From NCBI GenBank assembly GCA_036571765.1, contig BROE01000005.1, positions 6,183,614-6,247,613 on the forward strand: a stretch of 64,000 nucleotides of DNA. Reading direction: 5' to 3'. This DNA is from Plecoglossus altivelis (lineage: Eukaryota; Chordata; Actinopteri; Osmeriformes; Plecoglossidae). This document shows positions 11,313-23,473 of this stretch, piece by piece (the first letter of the stretch is position 1; every line of letters begins with the position of its first letter). The notes beneath the pieces were generated by a model that saw only the letters and a list, made by a program, of their open reading frames with translations, was not told the DNA's origin and ran no database searches. Made by a program: the position numbers and the translations under genes.

Positions 11313-12903
11313 CTAATCTCTGTGGTGGCTCCTCCCTCTGGCCCCCTGGTCTAGCTGAACTCTCCCTGCACTCACAGCCTGCATGATTAAAAAGAGGAAA
11401 GAGAGACAGAGGCATTCTCATTTTCCATAACTCTACCTCTTTCTTTGGTATGTGTGGTTGGTGTGTATGTGCCCGTGTGTGTGTGTGTGTTTATTACACT
11501 GTGTGTGTGTGTGTGTGTGGTGAGTGTCCATCCAGGGTTTTCTGGCTTGTGGGTATTGTGGTTTGGGTCAGGGTAGAGAGAGAGGGTAAGGGTGGTGGAG
11601 AGCTTCATAGCTGCCACACTGAGACACACTGAGACACACTGGCACCACACAGTCAGCAGAGTTCCTCTATCCAAAATACAGAACCACCACAGGGTGTGTT
11701 TGTCTGTGTGTGCATGTGTGTGTGTGTGTTAACCAACATGAGATTTGGTGATTGACTGTGAGACTTGTAAACAACACGTGTTTGAATGTTTTCTTTCAGA
11801 TGTGCCGTGCCTCTTTCTCAGTTTCAATCTGTGCTAATTCTGAGACACATCTTAACTCTGTCAGTGTGTTGACATTGTGACTGTTCAAATTATCTCAGAA
11901 CTGTATTTAATGCAGTACAGGCATGATATGAATAATTCTGTAGGCTCTACAATGTGGGTGTAGTTCTTCGTCCAATCAACTTCACGCTTGTCGGGGTCGT
12001 CTCCAGGACAAAGGTGAATGTCCAGGAAGTCTGATGGATTGTAGATGTGTCCACCCATGTGACTTCCCAGCTGGTAGCGTTCTGGGCACTGGCTGGCTGC
12101 CACTCTTTCTTTCTCTTCTCTTTCTTTATTCTCTCTCTCTCCCTCTCTCTCTGTATCCCTCTTGATCTCTCTCTGTCTCTCTCTCTCTCCCTGGGGCTGG
12201 CAGCAGTCTGGGCACTCGCTCCACAGCTGGCCCTGACCCCGGCAGGATGTGGAGCTCAACGCTTTGTGTGTGTGTGTGTTCGTGCACATGTGTGTGTGTT
12301 TACGCACGCACGTGTTAGTGTGTGTGTTAGTGTGTGTGTGTGAGCACCCGTTTCTGTTCTTTTTTCCTCTTCTCCTTTTTCTGATTTTGTGTCTTGGCTG
12401 ACTTTTTTACCTCTCGAAGAATTTGGAAAGGCCGTGAGATTTTTTTTCTTTCCTCTGCATGACTTTCAGCGCTGCTCTCTCTCTCTCTCTCTCTCGCTCT
12501 CTGTTGCCCCCCCTCACCCTCTCGCTCTTTCTCTCACTCTTGCTTGCTCACTCCCCCTCTCCTTATGTCTGCTGTGGCTTCTCCTTAATAGATTTCATAT
12601 GTTCCTGCAGTTGACATCAGTCTTAAACTATTTTACATGTGATCTGCGATATTTCCTGAGGAAATCTGTCAGATATTTATTAAGGGCTAATAAAATAAAC
12701 CTCTCTTGTTCTCTCTCTCCCTTTCTTTCTCCTGTCCTTCTTTCTCTCTCCTCATCCTGCCCTCGTACCTTGTCCTCTGCTCTGTTGTTGTATGCTTAGA
12801 AGCTGGCTTCGTTCTATTATTGCTATTACTCATGCTTTTAAACAAGCTTTTTTGGGAGACAATTTCCTTCCATTCATAAGTAGTGCTGGGGGTCAGGTCT
12901 AGG

Positions 12904-12935
<32 letters not shown>

Positions 12936-13269
12936 CTCAGGAGGGCTGGGCCAAAGGAGAGTCTCTCCTTGATTAGCAAGGAGCTCTTCTTTCTCCTCTC
13001 TCTGACCTGTCACTCTCTCTCTCTCTCTTCATCCATCTCTCGCTCGTCTACCTCACCCCGCTCATCTACTTCCATGTCAGCGTCGCTGTTCTCCTCCCTC
13101 TCTGTGTTCTCACCATCCAGCCACAGCATTCTAGAACAGCTCCGAACATCTAGCCTCATCCCTCCAGAACACCTCCAAACATCCAGCGCTGTTTGAGTCC
13201 CTATGGCACCCGAGGCAAGATCATAGAAAGAGCACATTGGAATTACACTTTTAAAACACAAAGTAAATA
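11313..13269. other. Noncoding sequence with scattered microsatellites
   Basis: GT arrays at 11474-11519, 11700-11730, 12264-12343 and 12909-12938; CT-rich tracts at 12100-12190, 12477-12550, 12700-12750 and 13009-13030. Unique stretches at 11731-12090 and 12560-12700 show no exon. Confidence 0.5.
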
Positions 13270-14340
13270 AAAGTGTTAGCAGGACTCAAAATTAATAGCG
13301 TCCCGTCGTCCCGGGACGATGAAAAAGATGTCTGGGACAGATCAACACAGACTTTGGGACGACTGCTGGACAATGGACCATGACATTATAAAATGCATAC
13401 ACCACTGGTTCAACAAGTTTAAACACAATTCGGGTGAAACATGTAATCACATCTAGCTCTAGATTAAAATTCCATAGTCTATGAAAAAAGTATTCACATT
13501 ACAAGCGCTATGTGTTGTGCTGCTCGACGGCGCGCGGTTGCTCTACGTTTAACAGTGGCCGTCCAACATGCATCATAAACTAGCTGCCCGCTAACTTTAA
13601 TTCCCAACCCGCTGGCAAACTTCGTTTTTGGACCTCGGCATTTTTTCAAACCCTGCATACGACCATGGCCACAGACGCTGCCGACATGACAAGACCTGTA
13701 GACCAACACGTCAATTCATACTTCAAGGTAATAATGATAAATACCGAGCAAGCTAGCTAACTTTCCGAATGGGGACCCTTATCGATCAGCTAGCTCGTGG
13801 TAGCTAGGCTACACTCGTCAGCGAACGAAAATATGGATGTAGAACTAGACTCATATAAATGAAAAACCGTGTAACAACCTTGCTCTGTAATATGTAGATA
13901 CACACCCATATCACACCGTTCAACTTTTAATAGCAATGTCAAGTTTGACGGTGCGAAACGTGGAGGTAGTACAAACATGGGTGGCGGCAGGGTATTCTCA
14001 AAACGTTTTTCGATCTTTTTTCAACCTGTCAAATCTTGAAACACTGTAGAAACCTTCCTTAGACTTTTCTCAAACTATTTTGCTACAGCCACGCAAAAAA
14101 ATGGTCAGCCCCACCGTGAAACTAGCAAGGAAATGTTGTATTACATTACGTATGTATTCACATTGAAATTCAGATATTGATTTGAGCCCCACGACTGTGT
14201 TGATCAGTTAGACAGTGTTGCAACTAACATTTTGGGACCGGTCAGATTAAGTTTGGGACGGTTAATGTGGCACTTCAAGACAGTACTGGGACAGTGAGAG
14301 AACAGGTTAGTTGTGAGTGCTGGTGTAAGTCATAAGTAAA
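13270..14340 (+). mobile_element. Degenerate transposon-like or transposon-derived gene block
   Basis: This is a clear island of non-microsatellite sequence. It is bounded by GGGACG-containing segments (a CGTCCCGGGACG palindrome near 13309; tttgggacggttaatg near 14258). Inside, an ATG at 13665 opens a 21-codon exon starting MATDAADMTRP and ending HVNSYFK, followed at once by a good splice donor (AAG|GTAATA). This resembles the first exon of hAT-type transposase-derived genes of fish, but no downstream transposase domain is seen. Family assignment is tentative. Confidence 0.35.
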
Positions 14341-15003
14341 CAAAAGTGTCCAAATTGTTTATTAGTTTATTTGCCCCCGAAATATGCACATTTTTGAGGG
14401 GCATTAGGTGGGGACCCAATCACGAGTGGTGCCTCAGGCAACCACCTAGGTTACCTATGCCTAGAAAGGCCCTAGCCTCCAAGCCCCCCATTCCCTCCAC
14501 CTCCGTCCTCTCCCCCTCCCTCCTGATTCTGTCCCGTAAGTTACATACGGCAGATGACATTGGGGCGTGCGCGGCCTTGTCCCAGCTTTCCTTATAAAGA
14601 CAGGTATTCACACATATTCTGCTATATACTACAGGCCCAGTCCAGCAATGAAGGCAAACAGACCCATGTGAGATAATGCAGTATATCTCAGTCCACTGAC
14701 ATATGTTTGCGTCGGTCGGTGTGATGTCGCCATTTGTAAGCTTGACCGAAGGATGGAGGTACAGTAGGGGTCCCACACAAATCCACGCCGGTTTCACCGA
14801 CACGCCCGACGTTCTAGCTGTTATTAGAAAGTTATTGCTGTGGAGCATTTTTCGGCTGTGGAGTTATTGCTTTCGGAGTGGCGTAGAGAGTATGTATGCA
14901 ATATATCAATTCTACTGTAGTGTTTTTTCTTCTCTGTCATTGCCCGGAACGCCAGAGCTGGAAAACAAACACGTCAGCACTTGGCATTCTGAACCTTGGT
15001 CTT
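14341..15003. other. Unique noncoding sequence
   Basis: Complex sequence downstream of the transposon-like block. Open frames here are short and unrecognised. Confidence 0.4.
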
Positions 15004-15090
15004 ACCCTCCCTCCCTCCCTTCCTCCCTCTCTCCATCCCTCCCTCCCTCCATCCCTCCCTCCCTCCCTCCCTCCCTCCCTCCCTCCCACT
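15004..15090. repeat. (CCCT)n microsatellite
   Basis: CCTCCCTCCATC-type tetranucleotide array. Confidence 0.95.
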
Positions 15091-15344
15091 CTTTCATCCT
15101 TGTCCCAGGAGTACACCCGTTGCCTTCCTTCTGGGGTCCCCTGGCTGTTGCACCCATAATTCACCATGAGACACAACACCCACACCATGCTCTCACTAAC
15201 CTTTCTAGAGCAGCCAAGACACAGCGAGAGAGAGGGGAGGGGTGGGGGGGGGATGGAGGGAGAGAGGCAGAGGCCCAAGCAGGGCAAATACTTTCTGTGC
15301 TTCTCGGCTGGCCTCTGCCTCAAAAAAAGACAGGGAAATGGAGG

Positions 15345-15385
<41 letters not shown>

Positions 15386-16194
15386 TTCAATGTAGCTTGG
15401 AGGAGAAGAAACATATGATCAGGATGACAGACCAGCACAAAGAAAGAGAGCGATGCCAAGGGAGCAAGGGAAGAGTTGAAATAGAGAGAGAGAGATGGAG
15501 GGAGCAGATGGAGATAGCTGTGGCAGAGGGTGCCTGTGTGTCTGCTATCGTCTGTGTGTCAGTCTTTGGGGGATTTATGTGTTTGTTTGTGTCTCTGTCC
15601 CCGGCTCTGTCACTTCCGTAATGCCTTCCACATTTTGGGCTGTCACTGCAACACTCCAGATTTCCTTACTGAGGTGGGGCATCTCCCTGCCTCCCTCACC
15701 CCCATTTCTCTCTGTCTCTCTTTTTCTTTCTCTCTCCACCCCTCTCTCTCTCTTAATCACACGCCTCTTTCTCTCTCTGTCCCTCTCTTTCCCTCATTCT
15801 CTATCTCTCCCTCTCTCCCTCCCTCTCCCTCTCTCTCTCCTTCCTGCAATACGTTCCTAACCCCAGCCTCTCAGTGACTTCTATGGAAGCTGCATTCTCC
15901 CTAAAACACACAGCAATTACACAAGTATGTGCAGCGTAACTGCCGTGTTAGCACACATCCAATTACATGGAGGGTTTGGGTTATGGCTCGGGCTCTGGTT
16001 GTAATGAGGGCTTGAGGACTGGCTGAGTAGATAGCCTGGGTTGTCCAGGTAGAGTTTTGCACCGGCCAATTATGGGTGAATTTGTTTAGCTGTAAACAAT
16101 CATGTATCGCGAGGTTGCAGCATGGTCACTGATGGCGTGCCAAGTGTCAACGCTCCAGCGTGAGGCTGCAGCTTAGGTGAACTCGCTGGCGTAG
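15091..16194. other. Noncoding sequence with GA and CT tracts
   Basis: (GA)n at 15349-15382, GA-rich 15430-15510, CT-rich 15700-15842. 15843-16194 is unique with no exon recognised. Confidence 0.5.
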
Positions 16195-16585
16195 GCTGTT
16201 GACGGCCCCGCCCCCTAGGTCGCTGCCATCTCGTGCTACGCTGTTCTTCTCGTTGAACGAGACGGCTGTATGAGAAGTCCTCACTTCCAACAGGGCTTCA
16301 CTCAATTCAAATCCAGAGGCGTGTCATTCAGGACCTTTTCCACAAGTAACATCACAGAGGACTTCGTACGCACCTATGGAAGTGCACCTAAACCAACTGA
16401 AACCTTCAGAGAAGGCAAACTCCCCTCTGCTTGGAGACAAACTCTCTGTAGAGGCCAGTTGAAGATCCCTCCTTCTACAAGGTCTTTGACCTGTCGAACC
16501 CAAACCCATCCACAAATACAATACGAGCGAGCGGAATTCGGGATTGCTCAACTCCTGGATACTCGGACCCGTGGGTTGTGAAAGA
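16195..16585 (+). pseudogene. Possible degenerate coding or retroelement fragment
   Basis: Complex, non-repetitive sequence in an otherwise low-complexity region. One frame gives MEVHLNQLKPSEKANSPL from 16375 before a stop; another gives FYKVFDLSNPNPSTN further on. The amino-acid composition looks protein-like, but the frame is broken and I recognise no family. It could be a decayed retroelement or chance. Confidence 0.25.
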
Positions 16586-16619
16586 ATCAGGCTGATTCAA
16601 AGCTAGTGGGTGTGTCTGT

Positions 16620-16624
16620 TTGTC

Positions 16625-16657
<33 letters not shown>

Positions 16658-16685
16658 GTGTGTGTCTGGGGGGGGGGGGGGGGGG
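16620..16685. repeat. (GT)n followed by an 18-base G run
   Basis: A GT array is followed by an uninterrupted G18 at 16668-16685. Confidence 0.95.
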
Positions 16686-17019
16686 TCTGAGGAGACCAGG
16701 AGGGATCTGCATGGTTGTGGTCACTGGATGTGGACAGCTCTGTACCAGCTGCAGCTTGCTCATTTTTGCGTGGGCATGAATGTGTGTGAGTACTGGGACT
16801 GGTGTGGGTGGGGGTGGGGGGGAGTGTTGTGCAAGGGGTGTGTTGATGGGGGAGTGTGTTGGCTGGGTGGATTATCACAGGGTCCACCAGCTCTCTGCTT
16901 CTCTCACTCCAGACTTCGCCCCACCTCAACACCGTGATGCAGAACAACAATTTGAAACCGATCACAAGAGCTATTATCAAAATCCTCCCATCTCTACTTC
17001 TCTGTTTCCCATGTCTCTC

Positions 17020-17175
17020 CTTTCCTGTCTCCTCTCCTTCTGTCTCCTCTCCTACTGTCTCCTCCTCCTGACTCCTCTCCTCCTGTCTCCTGTCTCCTCT
17101 CCTCCTGTCTCCTCTCTCCTCCTGTCTCCTCTCTCCTCTCCTCCTGTCTCCTCTCCTCCTGTCTCCTCTCGTCCT
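17020..17175. repeat. CTCCTGTCTC minisatellite
   Basis: Irregular array of tcctcctgtctcctctc units, all pyrimidine apart from one G per unit. Confidence 0.85.
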
Positions 17176-17632
17176 GTCTGTGTTAATCCTTTCTCCTCAT
17201 CTGTCGTCCCCTCTCCTCTCTTCTCTCCTTCCTCTGTTCTCGTTCTACTCGTTTATCTCCTACCTCATTATTCCTCCCCACCTCAGGGCATTCGGCTTTC
17301 TTGGCAGAACACAGGAGCAAGCCACCTGCAGGACCTACCCCTTACACACACACACACACACACACACACCGCTCTCACACATTTACACAATTGCGCACAG
17401 AATCTCACTATGTACCACACAGAAACACAAACACCCCCCCCACACACACAGAGACTCTCACAGCTGCCATTGATGCTGTCTCTGCCCCTGGCGTTGACAT
17501 GAATCTGTGATGAGTGTGTATCTGAAAGTTCCACCACCCCCACCAATGACAGGAGTGCTGCATCAGGGAATCAACCTGGGAGATGAAAAGGGATTTTCCA
17601 TCGTAAATCACTGCTGCTCTGGCCGTCTCTCC

Positions 17633-18015
17633 CCTCTCTGTCTCCCTCTCTCTCCCCCCTCTTTCTCTCCCTCTCTCTCCCCCCTCTTTCTCTCCCTCTC
17701 TCTCCATCTCTCTCCCCTCTTTCCCTCCCTCTCTCTCCATCTCTCTCCCCTCTTTATCTCTCTCTCTCCCCTCTCCATTTCCCTCTCTTTCTCTCTCTCT
17801 ACCTCTTTCCCTCTCCATCTTCCTCTCCATCTCTCTCTTGCTCCCTCTCTCTCTCCCCTCTTTATCTCCCTCGCTTTCTTTCTCTCTGCCTCTTTCCCTC
17901 TCCATCTCTCTCTCCTCTCCATCTCTCTCTCGCTCCCTCTCCATCTTGCTCCCCTCTTCATCTCTCTCCCCTCTTTCCCTCTCTCCAGTCTTTATCTCTC
18001 TTTCCCTCTCTCCCC
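17633..18015. repeat. 380-base polypyrimidine tract
   Basis: Almost purely C and T on the + strand, with ccctctctctccatctctct-like units. Could form triplex (H-DNA) structures. Confidence 0.9.
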
Positions 18016-19360
18016 CTAGATGACCTCTCCTGCTCCAGGAAACTTAATTTGTGTGTGTCTGAATGTGCTTGTAAGGGCGTGGTGACAAGCACCCAGACAG
18101 TTATCCAAGGTCATCCTTGGCGTATTTCACCTCCAGATCTGGTTCATCTGAGGGTTAGAGGGAAATGGAAACGTATCCTGAGACGACTTGTACCTGATCT
18201 AACAGAGGCCGCTGAGAGCTGGGGTCTCGGCGCAGGTCTGGACGGGGGTGGGGTGCTGGGAGCGGGACTGGAGGGGGTGGGGTGCTGGGTGCGGGACTGG
18301 AGGGGGGGAAGGCCGCGGGACAGCGGAGCGCCAGGCAGTCTTTGTCCTCTGTCACATAAACCTGCTGGATCCCATATGGCCCGAGTTATGAGGAAAAATG
18401 AACACTATGCTTTCCATGGGTTGAAATGTTTAAATTCCCCACTGTCATCCCATCCAGGGTCTGTCTGCGACCATGCATCTGAGCTGACAGGCCCGTGCTG
18501 GGATGAGATAGCCCAGCGTGCGGGTCACGTTGATCTGCCGCGGGTCATGAGAATGAATGGGGCGGGTTTAGTGCTGGGGTTGGGGGGGGGGGGGAGATGG
18601 GGGGTTCTGGAGGGTAGTGGTGGTGGAGGAGGGGGGGGGCACATCAGGGCTCCAGCAGTCTGCATAGCGACGTGTCGCAGGGCGCAGGGTCTGACACGCC
18701 TGTGTTTGACTGATTATAAACCAGCGGTCGCTGGGAAGTCTCAGCGCGCTCTTTACTGGTGGGGACAGACGCTCTGGGGGCAGGGGCTGGGGAGGGGGGG
18801 CTCGATAGGGTCGTAGCTCATCTCGGCTGACTGCTCTGTCTGAGCCGGCGCCCAGGTTACAGGGGCTGTTTACACTGTGGACAACCACACCGTTATTGGG
18901 TTTATTCAGGGTTCATTTGAAGTGTTCGTGGAGGTGTGTGCGCCACTGTGTCGGCCAGTGGAGGTTCATTCGTGTGTCTGTGTGTGTGTCTGTCAGTGTG
19001 CTCGTGTGCATGTTTGCAGGTGGGTGCGTGCAGGTGTGCGCGCAGGTGGACATATCCCTGTATCACCAGGGTTACACAGCCAACATTTAGCCAGACGTGT
19101 ATGTAATTGTAGGCAGAGTGTGAGCAGAAGACCATGTTTGTGTGTGCTTGTTACCCTGTAGACAAAGCTGTTAGTGTCTCAACCCCTCTCCAGTCAGAGT
19201 ACTCTACCCTTTGTCTGACTGTCTCATAAATTCTCACCTCAAATCAACGCAGTGTCCAAGTTCTACTGCAGTGTGCAGCGGAAAACCAAGCAGGAAGCAA
19301 TCGAGTCAACTATATTTGACACAGAGAGGCCAATATGTCAGAACACACCCAGCACCTCAA
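18016..19360. other. Mostly unique noncoding sequence, G-rich in part
   Basis: 18238-18308 has about two copies of a 30-bp G-rich unit (gtggggtgctggg). 18570-18640 is G-rich with potential quadruplexes. No exon recognised. Confidence 0.45.
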
Positions 19361-19680
19361 AACTGGTCATAACCTCTCAAGACTGGTCATAACCTGTCAG
19401 AACTGGTCATAACCTCTCATGACTGGTCATAACCTCTCAAGACTGGTCATAACCTCTTAGTATTGGTCATAACCTGTCAGGACTGGTCATAACCTCTCAT
19501 GACTGGTTATAACCTCTAAGGGCTGGTTATTACCTCTCATGACTGGTCATAACCTCTCATGACTGGTCATAACCTCTCATGACTGGTTATAACCTCTTAA
19601 GACTGGTTATTACCTCTCAGGACCGGTCATAACCTCTTAGGACTGTATATAAGCTTTTAGGGATGGTCAGGACATCTCAA
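19361..19680. repeat. 20-bp minisatellite, about 16 copies
   Basis: The unit is actggtcataacctctcatg with scattered variants; some copies carry the palindrome GGTTATAACC. The last two units are degenerate. Confidence 0.95.
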
Positions 19681-20449
19681 GTTGAGTCATGTTCTTGCTG
19701 CCTATCAAGTCTCATAGTCCTCCCTCACCTCCCTCCCTCCCCTCCCTCCTCCCTCCTCACTTTCTCATGAGGCTTCCAGCCGGGGGCTAGAACATGGGGG
19801 CAGTTAGGAGGCTGATCGGCAATACAGTGTGATACGGAGAGAAGAAGAGGAGTGGAAGGCCCTGGACTCCAGCCTTCCTGATGCAAGGCTCCTCAGAGCC
19901 ATGTGCCCATAGCAGGATGCTGGCCTTGGCTCAGAATGGGGGCCACGGTTATCTTCCATATACCATCAAACGCACAGTAGAGTCACACCAGGGCAACTTT
20001 CATAAATTTGTACCGGTGAGTTCAGAACGTGTATGTGTGCACGTGTGTGTGTCTGTGAGATGCATGGTGAGATGGGTTGCAGGGCTCTCTGTTCTCTGTG
20101 TGAACTGAAGCAGATGCAACCACAGAATAACCACATGAGCCCATCTAGAGTGACGCAAACCCTGCGCTGCAGTGAAGCCTGGGAAAGTGTGTCACCGAAC
20201 AAGCAGGGGTGTGTGTGTGTCTGAGTCTGACTGTGATGAGAGATAAGGCCCTTTAGTTCCCTCTGTGTCAGGGTGTGCTGTTAAATGACTGCAGTCCGTG
20301 TCACTGATGGTTGCAGTCCCAATTAGGGTTTATTTCACAGTTCATCAGTTAGGAAATGCAGTTTTTCACTGATTACGCAGTTCAATGTTGTGTTTCCATT
20401 AGGGCATGCAGAGGAGACTGGGGTTAGGTAAACAAAAGAAGTGAACTGT
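19681..20449. other. Unique noncoding sequence
   Basis: A short CCCT tract (19720-19760), then complex sequence with no recognised exon. Confidence 0.45.
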
Positions 20450-20685
20450 GTGTGTCTGGGCATGTGTGTGTGTGTGTGTGGTTGGAGGGGGCATGGGTGT
20501 CTGTGTGTGTGTGGTTGGAGGGGGCATGGGTGTGTGTGTGGGGGGGGGTTAGGGGGTTGCATGGATATGTGTGTGTGTGGGTAGTTTGGGGGGGCATGAG
20601 TGTGTGGGGGTGTGTGGGTGGTTGGGGGGGGCATGGGTGTGTGTGTGTAGGGGTGGTTGGAGGGGGGGGGCATGAGTGTGTGCTG
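20450..20685. repeat. GT/G-rich minisatellite
   Basis: About six variant copies of a roughly 35-45-base unit containing gtggttggagggggcatg. Confidence 0.85.
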
Positions 20686-21117
20686 ACTGGACAAAGCCCT
20701 GACACGTGGGAGCGTGGGAGGCTGTTTAATGGTGTCGTTCCTGGAAAGGCCACAGTTTTGTTTACTGGCAGCGAGGAGTGACTGTGTAAAGTATGTGGAT
20801 GGTGAGTGTATTAGGTGTGTGTTTGTGTGTCAGAGATGGGTTTGGGGCCCCTGTTATCACCCCAAACCCTCTTCCTCCCTCACACAGTGATAGGCGCGGC
20901 CTCTGTCTCACACACCATACTCAACACGCTGCTCCTCACCGCGTGTTTGCGACACCGAGCCAGCTGCTCGATTGACCAGAAACGTTTTACAGGATCGTTA
21001 GTTATCGATCCACATGTGGACATCTTGCAGTATCTTAATCACCTGTTTATTGACCGCGATGTGGTGTGGAAAGGGCTCTGTTTGAGAGGCTGTCTGTGGC
21101 TGTCTGCTGTGTACCTC

Positions 21118-21353
21118 CTGCCTAGCACAGGCTGCCTAGCACAGCTGCCTAGCACAGGCTGCCTAGCACAGGCTGCCTAGCACAGGCTGCCTAGCACAGG
21201 CTACCTAGCACAGGCTACCTAGCACAGTCTGCCTAAAACAGGCTGCCTAGGACAGGCTACCTGGCACAGGCTGCCTAACACAGGCTACCTAGCACAGGCT
21301 GCCTAGCACAGGCTATCTAGCACAGGCTGCCTAGCACAGGCTATCTAGCACAG
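21118..21353. repeat. 14-bp minisatellite, about 17 copies
   Basis: The unit is ctgcctagcacagg with single-base variants (ctacctagcacagg, ctatctagcacagg). Confidence 0.95.
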
Positions 21354-21726
21354 ACCACTAGCAGGCGTAGGTGTCCTGTCATGTGTGCTGTCATGTGTCT
21401 TTTATCAAGCTGAGGGGTGCCTCATGGTAACTTGCTCTGGCCTGGTGATGTCACTGAACAAGAGACTACAGTAAGCTGCATGTCCTCAGAGGTCTGGTAT
21501 ATATGAAGGAAACAGGAGTGGTGGAAATCTAGCTGGAAAATAGACTTGAAGAGAGAATGAACCTGTTCTACATTTGTATTGCTACGCATTTTTTGTCGCC
21601 AAAGAGTCTCCTGTGTCTGTTATAGGGTCTGTCTCTCCAACCCTCTGTTCAACTCTTTCTCAAAGCCTCTCTCCTGCTATCTCTCTCTGCCTTTCTAATC
21701 CTTTCTCTTTCTCAACTCTTTCTCTG

Positions 21727-21727
<1 letters not shown>

Positions 21728-21782
<55 letters not shown>

Positions 21783-22010
21783 TCTCTCTCTCTCTAACTC
21801 TTCTTAAAACTTTCTATCGCTCTCTCTAACTCTCCTTATAACTCAAAGTCGCTCTCTTTCTCTCTCTCTATCTCTCTCGGTCTGAGTTCCTCCTGGGGCA
21901 TCTCAGTCTGAGCTTGGTAGACTAAACAGAACTGAGATTGGTCATGAACCGCTATCTCTCTCCATTTCATCCATCTCTCTCTCCATTTCATCCATCTCTC
22001 TTTCTCTCCA

Positions 22011-22066
<56 letters not shown>
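21728..22066. repeat. (CT)n arrays
   Basis: Pure CT at about 21728-21795 and 22015-22066, with tccatttcatccatctctct units at 21958-22000 between them. Confidence 0.9.
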
Positions 22067-22069
<3 letters not shown>

Positions 22070-23409
22070 CCAACCGTCTTTATCTTTCTGTGTCCTAGCT
22101 TCTACATTTCTAGCCTGCTTGTCTTTGATAATGGTATGGTGAGGCGTGTGTGTGCGTGGGTGAGTGTGTGCGTAGGTCTGCATGAACGTGTATCTGGTCA
22201 TGTTGCAGTCTGTTTCACTTACTATACATATTTTCTCTAGGTTATACGTTCAGAGGAATTTCCCCAGTGAGTCCTGCCTGCTGACTGACATTGTTGTGTA
22301 AACCACTAAAGACTCACATTTTGTGGGTGATTGTAAGCATGTGTGTCCCTGAATGTATGTCTGTGGGTGTGTGTCTTCCAAACGCAAAGTATGCATTTCA
22401 TGTTCCTGAGCCAGTAAGCATGCTCATTATGTCTGTGGATCTGTTCTTGTCTGTGTGTCCACGTGTGTGTGTTGGGTGTTAGTAGGTAGAGATTACGTCT
22501 CGATACATCCCAATAGCCCCAGTGGCCTCAGGAGCCCTGAGTAATGCTTCGAGGGCCACAGAGGAAATGGGCCCCAAGACCAGGCTCAGCTGTGTATATA
22601 TTCTACAGGGATCTGAAAGTGGCCGTGTACCCATCCTCCCACCTCCCCTCCCTTCCCTTCCCTTCCCTCCCTCCGTCCCCCTGTCCTTCCCCCCATCCCT
22701 GCGTCCGTCTCAGGGCAGATTTCTCCCACAGTTGGGAGTGCTGGGTTGTGTGGCGGTGTGTTTATGTTGGAGCGTGGACTTCCTAGTGGCAGCCTGCACC
22801 TATCTAAACATCCCCCGGCAGAGGCACAGTGTTCCCGGCCTCGCACGGCCTCCCCCTCTCTCTGTCCCTCTCTCTCTTTCTCCCCCCCTCCCTCTCTCTG
22901 CCTGCTCATTCGACTTCTGCTTGCCATCTCTCCCTCGTTCTCCTCTCCAGCGTTCCCCACTCTCTCTCGCACTCTCTCTGTCTGTCTCTCTGTCTCTCTC
23001 TCCCTCCCTTGCTGAGCACCAAGATGGAATGCAGAGGGAAGAGGAGGAAAAAAGGGAAAAGTGGCAGAATTCTTTCACATGGAGACATTCCACTCACTCT
23101 GTTCCATTTCATGTTCCATTCCCCTGCTTCTGAATGGAGATTTCCTCCCTCTACTCAGGCACATGTCCCAGACCTCTCTTCACTCTGTGGACAGATACAC
23201 GTACACACAATCACACAGGCAAAACACACACGTGCACACACACATACACGATACAAGCTGATACAAGCTTTGTATGGACACAGACCTACCTCCCGACATG
23301 CACAGTCTCCTTCGCAAACAAACACCCAAGCGCACACACACTCTTACTTGCTTACACGTCCCTCTCACAAACAAGCACACACCCCCTTGCATGCACTTTC
23401 TTTCACTAA
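22067..23409. other. Noncoding sequence with CT-rich stretches
   Basis: Unique at 22070-22620; pyrimidine-rich at 22635-22700 and 22850-23010; CA-rich dispersed sequence at 23200-23400. No exon recognised. Confidence 0.45.
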
Positions 23410-23416
23410 CACACAT

Positions 23417-23471
<55 letters not shown>
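23410..23471. repeat. (CA)n microsatellite
   Basis: Pure CA run of about 60 bases. Confidence 0.95.

Positions 23472-23473
<2 letters not shown>

Noticed and set aside
17408..17961. Glu/Arg-rich minus-strand frames of 117 to 178 codons
   Set aside because: They come from the polypyrimidine tract and have no non-repetitive core.
21118..21353. Regular 14-bp repeats considered as a CRISPR-like array
   Set aside because: The units are head-to-tail without unique spacers, so this is a minisatellite in vertebrate DNA.
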